Assembly: GCF_014206975.1 (NCBI RefSeq)
Contig: NZ_JACHOU010000025.1
Location: forward strand, 1 to 58,928
Direction: 5' to 3'
Length of the DNA stretch: 58,928 nt
Source: Aminobacter aganoensis
GTDB taxonomy: Bacteria; Pseudomonadota; Alphaproteobacteria; Rhizobiales; Rhizobiaceae
The position numbers and the translations under genes are program-made. How positions within the stretch are numbered: the stretch's first letter is position 1; each line of letters opens with the position of its first letter. This document shows positions 54,599 through 58,928 of this stretch, in pieces. Below the pieces are notes generated by a model, which was not told where the DNA came from, ran no database searches, and saw only the letters and a list, made by a program, of their open reading frames with translations.

Positions 54599-54825
54599 CG
54601 GAGCGCGCTGCGGATATGGACTTACCTTCGACCAAGCAAGCAACCGCCGCTGAGCTCGCCGCAATCCTGCTCGACAGCCTCGGAGAACTGGCGAAGACCG
54701 GGAATGTCGAATCCGCATGTCGCTTGGCAGGGCGCGCCTGCGCGAGGCTGCGCAATGCGGAGCCCCAGATGGCGCGCCGTTTCGACGTGTTCCTGCATCG
54801 TCAGACCAGGCATCTTGAATGGTAG
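54592..54825 (+). CDS. Small helical hypothetical protein
   Basis: A 77-residue protein rich in alanine, arginine and leucine, probably all alpha-helical (ELAAILLDSLGELAKTGNVE, CRLAGRACARLRN). I do not recognise it. It begins seven bases inside the DUF59 gene and ends 18 bases before the next gene, so it is part of the NsrR-linked operon. Confidence 0.6.
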   Translation: MVTERAADMDLPSTKQATAAELAAILLDSLGELAKTGNVESACRLAGRACARLRNAEPQMARRFDVFLHRQTRHLEW

Positions 54826-54843
54826 CCGCGGGGAGTGGAGCAT

Positions 54844-55134
54844 ATGACAAGCATCGAATTCGGCGATGGCGAGGTACTGGTCGACGCGGCCGTGATCGCG
54901 AAGGGACTGAAGCTGAAGGCGGAAGCCGTTCAGGAGATGATGCGCGAAGGTTGCATCACCAGTCTGTGCGAGCGGGGAACAGGCGAGGATGCAGGCTGTT
55001 TCCGTCTGACGTTCTTTACCGACAACCGCCGTTTCAGGCTCGTGGTGAATGAGGCCGGAAGGATCATCCAGCGGCTGGGGGTCGATTTCGGGGATCGTCC
55101 GATGCCCGCATCCGCCCGTATTCCTGGGAGGTGA
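54844..55134 (+). CDS. DUF6522 family protein
   Basis: A 96-residue protein with IEFGDGEVLVDAAVIAKGL, a short helical MREGCITSLCERGTGEDAG segment with three cysteines, and LTFFTDNRRFRLVVNEAGRI, a pattern I recall as DUF6522. The function is unknown; members lie near denitrification genes. ATG at 54844 follows GGGGAGTGGAG. It is in line with the preceding NsrR-linked genes. Confidence 0.7.
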   Translation: MTSIEFGDGEVLVDAAVIAKGLKLKAEAVQEMMREGCITSLCERGTGEDAGCFRLTFFTDNRRFRLVVNEAGRIIQRLGVDFGDRPMPASARIPGR

Positions 55135-55210
55135 TGCGGGACGAACCGCAAAATACCCAATGCCGTCGATTAGACAGCCAGCCGTCCAACAAAGCGAGAA
55201 AGCAGCGACC

Positions 55211-55360
55211 ATGTCTAAAGATAGAAATGGTGACGAGCGAACTCACGCTCCGGGCGATCAAGCCGGAGACGATAATTCCAACAGCACCCTGTTGCCCATG
55301 CTGATCGCCGGTCTCGTGCTTATCGTCGTCGGTGCGATCGTTGTCATGAGCTTTGTGTAG
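55211..55360 (+). CDS. Small single-pass membrane protein
   Basis: A 49-residue protein: a hydrophilic N-terminus (KDRNGDERTHAPGDQ) and one membrane helix (LLPMLIAGLVLIVVGAIVVM). I do not recognise the family. It lies 76 bases after DUF6522 on the same strand and is convergent with narK. The ATG at 55211 is the natural start. Confidence 0.55.
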   Translation: MSKDRNGDERTHAPGDQAGDDNSNSTLLPMLIAGLVLIVVGAIVVMSFV

Positions 55361-55444
55361 GATCCTGGTGGCAACGAGATCTTGCGGAGCATCGCCTGTA
55401 GAGGGCGGCGTGCGTCTTCTCTCACTGCACAAGCCAGAGAGAAG

Positions 55445-56692
55445 TTACCTGCCTCTAGGCACTACTTCCTCGCCCATCACAGGGGCACGGCGCACCTCGG
55501 TAAGGAAATTCAACACCAAAGACACCGAGACGATTCCATAGAGAAGCATGAAACAACTGGAATTCACGCCGAGCCAGTCGAGAATGGCGCCGAACATGAT
55601 CGGCAGCAAGAAGCCGCCGAGCCCGCCCGCCATGCCGACCACGCCCGACACCGCACCCATGCTGTCGGGAAAGTCGTCCCCGATATACTTGAAGGTCGAA
55701 GCCATACCGCAGGCGAAGGCGATGCCGAGCACGAACAACAGGAACGTAAACAGCCACGTGGGCAGCGCGATGCCGAAACTCAGCGGCCCTTCAACGGTGT
55801 GCACGATCAGTTCCGTCCTGGGGTAGGAGAGCAGGAAAAGGCAGATCCAGGCGATCCATAGCACCCACCAGGTTACGGCATGGGCTCCGAAACGGTCCGA
55901 CAGCCATCCGCCGAGGGCGCGAAACGCGCCGCCAGGCAACGCGAAGGCGGCGGCGAGTAATGACGCCTGAGCGATCGAGTAGCCGTACTCCGTCGTGAAA
56001 TATTGCGGCATCCAGATTGACAGGGCCGTGAAACCGCCGAACACGATCGAGTAGTACTGGCAGTACTTCCACACCCGCGGATTGCGCAGCACAGCGAGCT
56101 GCCGCATCATGGACCGAGCGGCATTGCCGGACCGCGCCGGGTCGGGCGCGGAGAAAATCCAGAACAGCGCGGCTGTGATCACCAGCGTCACCGCGTAAAC
56201 CTTCGGCACCATTTCCCACCCGTACTGTTCGATGAGAAACGGCGCGACGAACATGTTGAGCGCGGCACCCACCGTGCCGGCGCCGAAAAACCCCATGGCG
56301 AAGCCGCGCTGCTCCTTGGGGAAGAATCGCGCCACATATGGCGTGCCGACCGAGAAGGCCGCGCCGACGACGCCCAGGGCGAGGCCAAGCAACAGAAATT
56401 GCCAGAGCGCCGTGGCATAGGCCGAAATCCAGACGGGCACGGCGCAGCCGAGCAACAGCGCCAGCATGATGCGACGCCCACCGAAACGATCCGTCCAGAT
56501 GCCGAGCGGCAGCCGAAACAGCGCTCCGGTCAGCACGGGCGTGGCGGTCAACAGCCCGAATTCGGTCGAATCGAGTTGGAGTTGACTGCGGATCGGAATG
56601 CCCGTCACGCCGAACATCATCCACACCGCAAAGCAGACCGTGAATGCGAAGGTCGTGATGAACAATACGCCGAGATTCCCGCTCCTATCCAT
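55445..56692 (-). CDS. narK: NarK-type nitrate/nitrite transporter (MFS)
   Basis: A 415-residue major facilitator with twelve helices. It shows TGIPIRSQLQLDSTEFGLL, LTGALFRLPLGIWTDRFGGR and the nitrate signature in AVSGVVGMAGGLGGFLLPIMFG. NarK proteins exchange nitrite for nitrate or co-transport nitrate with protons. It is the last gene of a nar segment (narI remnant, ppiC, two small genes, narK), all on the minus strand. Confidence 0.93.
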   Translation of the reverse strand: MDRSGNLGVLFITTFAFTVCFAVWMMFGVTGIPIRSQLQLDSTEFGLLTATPVLTGALFRLPLGIWTDRFGGRRIMLALLLGCAVPVWISAYATALWQFLLLGLALGVVGAAFSVGTPYVARFFPKEQRGFAMGFFGAGTVGAALNMFVAPFLIEQYGWEMVPKVYAVTLVITAALFWIFSAPDPARSGNAARSMMRQLAVLRNPRVWKYCQYYSIVFGGFTALSIWMPQYFTTEYGYSIAQASLLAAAFALPGGAFRALGGWLSDRFGAHAVTWWVLWIAWICLFLLSYPRTELIVHTVEGPLSFGIALPTWLFTFLLFVLGIAFACGMASTFKYIGDDFPDSMGAVSGVVGMAGGLGGFLLPIMFGAILDWLGVNSSCFMLLYGIVSVSLVLNFLTEVRRAPVMGEEVVPRGR

Positions 56693-56765
56693 CCACGCCT
56701 CTCGTGCTATCCGTCTTCCAGGTTCGCCTTGCGGCGAGTGAAAGCTGCCGCGCCATCTCCTGGTG

Positions 56766-56990
56766 TCAGAAGAATATCAGCGCGATCGCGATGATGACGC
56801 AAACGATGGTGGTCACCGCCCAGATCATGGGCCATGCGGCTCCTTCATTCTTCTTGACGGAAACCGTCGCCATCGGATCGGTGCCGCTCTGGTCGGGACC
56901 ATAGGTGGCGTCATGCGCCTGCTTCAGAGCGGGATTGAGCGGCGCGCTGTCGGCGGCGTGCGCCGGCCGGTCCGGAGGGTTGGTGCTCAT
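56766..56990 (-). CDS. Small single-pass membrane protein of the nar segment
   Basis: A 74-residue protein with a long hydrophilic N-terminus (PPDRPAHAADSAPLNPALKQ) and one C-terminal membrane helix (WPMIWAVTTIVCVIIAIALIF). The family is unknown to me. It starts 21 bases after the 57012 gene and ends 73 before narK, which supports its being a real part of this segment. Confidence 0.65.
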   Translation of the reverse strand: MSTNPPDRPAHAADSAPLNPALKQAHDATYGPDQSGTDPMATVSVKKNEGAAWPMIWAVTTIVCVIIAIALIFF

Positions 56991-57011
56991 CGTTTGCTCC
57001 TCGTCTGAGCG

Positions 57012-57314
57012 TCAGGAAGAATGCCTCTCGCACGTCGTTGCCGCCAGCCGCCAGGCCACCATGGCGGCGAGGCATGCTGTCCCCGGGTCTTCATGGTCGC
57101 GTACAATTCTGGTGAGCTGCGCCCACGCTTCTTCATCGGCAAAGCGGCTGAAATCGGCGACCGCCGCTCGCGCGAAGCCGCTCGGGGAATCTCCGGCGCG
57201 CGCAGCCGCCATTCTCACCTCTTCGGCAAGATCAGGGTCGGCGGTTTCGATCCACCGCTGGAGGCCGGCCGCCGAACGACGCGCCGCGCCAAGCATGTCG
57301 CCCAGCGTTGGCAT
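57012..57314 (-). CDS. Small hypothetical protein of the nar segment
   Basis: A 100-residue, alanine-rich, probably helical protein beginning MPTLGDMLGAARRSAAGL. It resembles HEAT-repeat-like small proteins (DPDLAEEVRMAAARAG, AWAQLTRIVRDHEDPGTACL). The ATG overlaps the ppiC stop by one base (TGATG), giving the start. I know no function; its place in the nar cluster suggests a maturation or accessory role. Confidence 0.65.
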   Translation of the reverse strand: MPTLGDMLGAARRSAAGLQRWIETADPDLAEEVRMAAARAGDSPSGFARAAVADFSRFADEEAWAQLTRIVRDHEDPGTACLAAMVAWRLAATTCERHSS

Positions 57315-58237
57315 CAGGCGCCTCCTATGGCGGCCGGATCGATCTGCACGCCTTCTATCTCCGCCGATCGCGCCAGCTTCGCCGTGTAATGCGACGCCGC
57401 GACAGCCCAGGCGCGCGCCTCCAGCATGTCGACGATCTTGTCCTTGACCACGTCGAAGGGAAGCGTTCGCCCATCGATCTTGCGCTGCAGCCTGAGCACA
57501 TGCCAGCCAAAGCGCGAGCGGACCGGCTCGCGGCCCGTGGTTCCCTCGGGAAGCGCCTCCAGCGCCGTCTGGACGGCGTCGACCAGTTCCCCCCGCCTTA
57601 TCTGACCGAGCGAACCGTTCTGATGCGCCGACGGGCACTTGGAGAACTCGCGCGCCGCCGAGGCGAACATTTGTGGATCGTCTCCCAGTTCCGCCACAAT
57701 GGCTGAGGCCTGCGCCTCGGCCGAGGCCCACGCGCCATCGTCATCGCCATCCGGCTCGATAAGGATGTGGGAAGCTTCAAAGAGATCAGGCGTGCGGAAA
57801 CGATTGATACGGTTCTGGTAGTAGCGCCGGCATTCTTCTTCCCCGGCCGCCGCCGGTTCGAGCTGCCGCTCCAGCAGGACACGGATAATCGCATCCTCCT
57901 CTATCTCGCCGCGTCCGGCCTCATCCTCTTGCGAGTCCGGCTCGATGCCGAGATGCCGAGCCTCCTGAAGCAGGAGTTCGCGGATGGCCAGCGCCCGCGC
58001 CGCCTCTTTCCAGGCGGTCACCCCGTCCGGGGCGGGATGATGCTGGATTTCCAGCGCGATCGCCTCGGGTTCAATCTCCACGCCATTGACAATGACGGCG
58101 CCGAAACTCGGCGGCGCGGGCGCCAGCCGTGGATCGTGGCTCGATGAACCGCAGCCGCCGCTTTCACAGGCGCTGGGCATTGCCGCCGCTGGCCGCGCCG
58201 CGGTTCCAACATTGTCGATAAGGGTATGTCTGGTCAT
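57314..58237 (-). CDS. Parvulin-type peptidyl-prolyl isomerase of the nar operon
   Basis: A 307-residue PpiC-like protein. The N-terminal part is a SurA-like helical region (ALAIRELLLQEARHLGIEP), then the parvulin domain (about 150-250) with FEASHILIEPDG, FSKCPSAHQNGSLGQIRRGEL and SRFGWHVLRLQRKIDGR. No signal peptide is present, so it acts in the cytoplasm, as do the PpiC proteins encoded next to narI in many nitrate reductase operons. The ATG overlaps the narI stop by four bases. Confidence 0.88.
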   Translation of the reverse strand: MTRHTLIDNVGTAARPAAAMPSACESGGCGSSSHDPRLAPAPPSFGAVIVNGVEIEPEAIALEIQHHPAPDGVTAWKEAARALAIRELLLQEARHLGIEPDSQEDEAGRGEIEEDAIIRVLLERQLEPAAAGEEECRRYYQNRINRFRTPDLFEASHILIEPDGDDDGAWASAEAQASAIVAELGDDPQMFASAAREFSKCPSAHQNGSLGQIRRGELVDAVQTALEALPEGTTGREPVRSRFGWHVLRLQRKIDGRTLPFDVVKDKIVDMLEARAWAVAASHYTAKLARSAEIEGVQIDPAAIGGA

Positions 58238-58845
58238 TGCGCGCTCTCGCTATGGGATCGAGGAACGGTATCGCCGCCGAAGCTCGGGGCGAGCCCTGCC
58301 GGGCCGAGCGTCGGCGTCGTGCTGACGCCGGTCTTCGAATGTGACCGTACGATCTGGTAGCCGGGCCGGAAAAGATACCAGATTGGCGCGCTCCAGATAT
58401 GGACGAGGCGCGTAAACGGCGTAATCAGGAAAAGCGTCAGGCCGAGCACGATATGCAGCTTGTAGACAAGCGCTGTGTCGAGGATCAGCGCCGAGGCGCC
58501 CGGATCAAACCGGGTAAGGCCGCTCGCCCAGCCCATGAACAGCACCATCTCGTGCCCGTCGAGCGCGTTCACCGTCCAGATGGTGGTGGACAGGCCGAGG
58601 AAGAGTTGCAGCCACAGCAACACCAGCACCATGATGTCGCCCTTGGAGGAACTACGCCGGATGCGCGGGTCAAAGAGACGGCGGTGGAGAAGAAGGCTGC
58701 ACCCGATGAAGGCGGCGATGCCGGCGATGCCCCCGACGGCAAGTGCGGTGACCTGCTTGAAGCCATGGCTGACGCCGACGAAATTAAAAACGGCCGCCGG
58801 TGTAAGCAGCCCCACAAGATGACCGACGAACAGTGTGACTTTCCA
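58234..58845 (-). pseudogene. narI: narI, respiratory nitrate reductase gamma subunit, 5'-truncated
   Basis: The open frame covers about the last 200 residues of NarI, the cytochrome b that feeds quinol electrons to NarGH. The four heme-ligand histidines remain (VGHLVGLLTP, VGVSHGFKQ, YKLHIVLGL, RLVHIWSAP). The N-terminal membrane helix and part of the second are missing: the match starts around KVTLFVGHL, and TAA at 58846-58848 stands directly upstream. Without its first helix and start codon it is unlikely to work. Confidence 0.85.
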
Positions 58846-58928
58846 TTAAACCGCAAGAATCGGAACATAATGATATCAAAGCGGTGCGAGGGCATTTAAT
58901 TTGATAATTAGCAGTTAATTGCGATAAT
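58846..58928. other. AT-rich junction beyond the narI break
   Basis: Where narI should continue, the sequence changes to an AT-rich stretch (TTTAATTTGATAATTAGCAG and similar) running to the window end. It holds no gene that I recognise. A short frame starting MPSHRFDII reads toward narI and may be the start of a foreign gene or mobile element. Confidence 0.4.

Overview
The window is high-GC DNA that looks like an accessory (genomic island or plasmid) segment of an alphaproteobacterium, most likely Hyphomicrobiales (Rhizobiales). Pointers are a Ros/MucR regulator, a BigR/Blh sulfide operon, a perfect FNR/FixK-type box, an NsrR box, and a narI-ppiC-narK remnant. Nearly every block handles chemical stress or low-oxygen respiration. 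Several blocks are visibly damaged by transposition, duplication or deletion. No rRNA, tRNA, CRISPR array or replication origin was seen.

Layout. (1) 1-5140: a mucR gene interrupted by a stop codon, a cupin protein, a free-standing heavy-metal-binding domain followed by a P1B ATPase with an unusual CPG motif, a DUF924 protein, and a hexameric tyrosine-coordinated heme protein (HTHP). (2) 5156-13576: copper ATPase CopA, a flavin disulfide oxidoreductase, an acetoin/diacetyl reductase, then a P1B-4 (SPC) ATPase translationally coupled to the chromate transporter ChrA. (3) 13762-18617: LysR and TetR regulators and an HlyD-FtsX-ABC exporter operon. (4) 18709-24919: sulfite dehydrogenase SorAB, two more disulfide oxidoreductases (one a chimera with an AbiEii-like toxin fragment), an FMN reductase, and a decayed acetoin reductase. 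The last three form a degenerate second copy of the 7.5-10 kb block. (5) 25095-32393: catalase, an AI-2E-family transporter cut by a compact 2.75-kb tniA-tniB transposon, and on its other side a second, 5'-truncated copy of the ABC exporter that shares about 1.64 kb of apparently identical sequence with block 3.

(6) 32513-40565: an acetate kinase fused to a PduL-type phosphotransacylase, facing a phosphoketolase, so pentose phosphate can be turned into acetyl-phosphate, then acetate plus ATP or acetyl-CoA. A perfect FNR-type box lies between the phosphoketolase and a small cytochrome c. A universal stress protein, a VIT metal transporter, an OsmC stump and an MgtC/DUF4010 membrane protein follow. 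(7) 41103-45330: an arsenic operon arsR-arsC(LMW)-arsC(Grx)-acr3-arsH-arsO. (8) 45964-50237: a sulfide/persulfide operon blh-bigR-pmpA-pmpB-sulP, preceded by a decayed IS21-family istA fragment. (9) 50825-55360: nsrR, an NsrR box, and a seven-gene set built around DUF2249 proteins and a polytopic membrane protein resembling heme-copper oxidase subunit I. This is the best candidate for an undescribed nitric-oxide-responsive system. (10) 55445-58928: narK, small genes, a nar-type PpiC foldase and a narI cut at its 5' end, with narGHJ absent at an AT-rich junction.

Functions were assigned by reading motifs and domain order. No database search was run.
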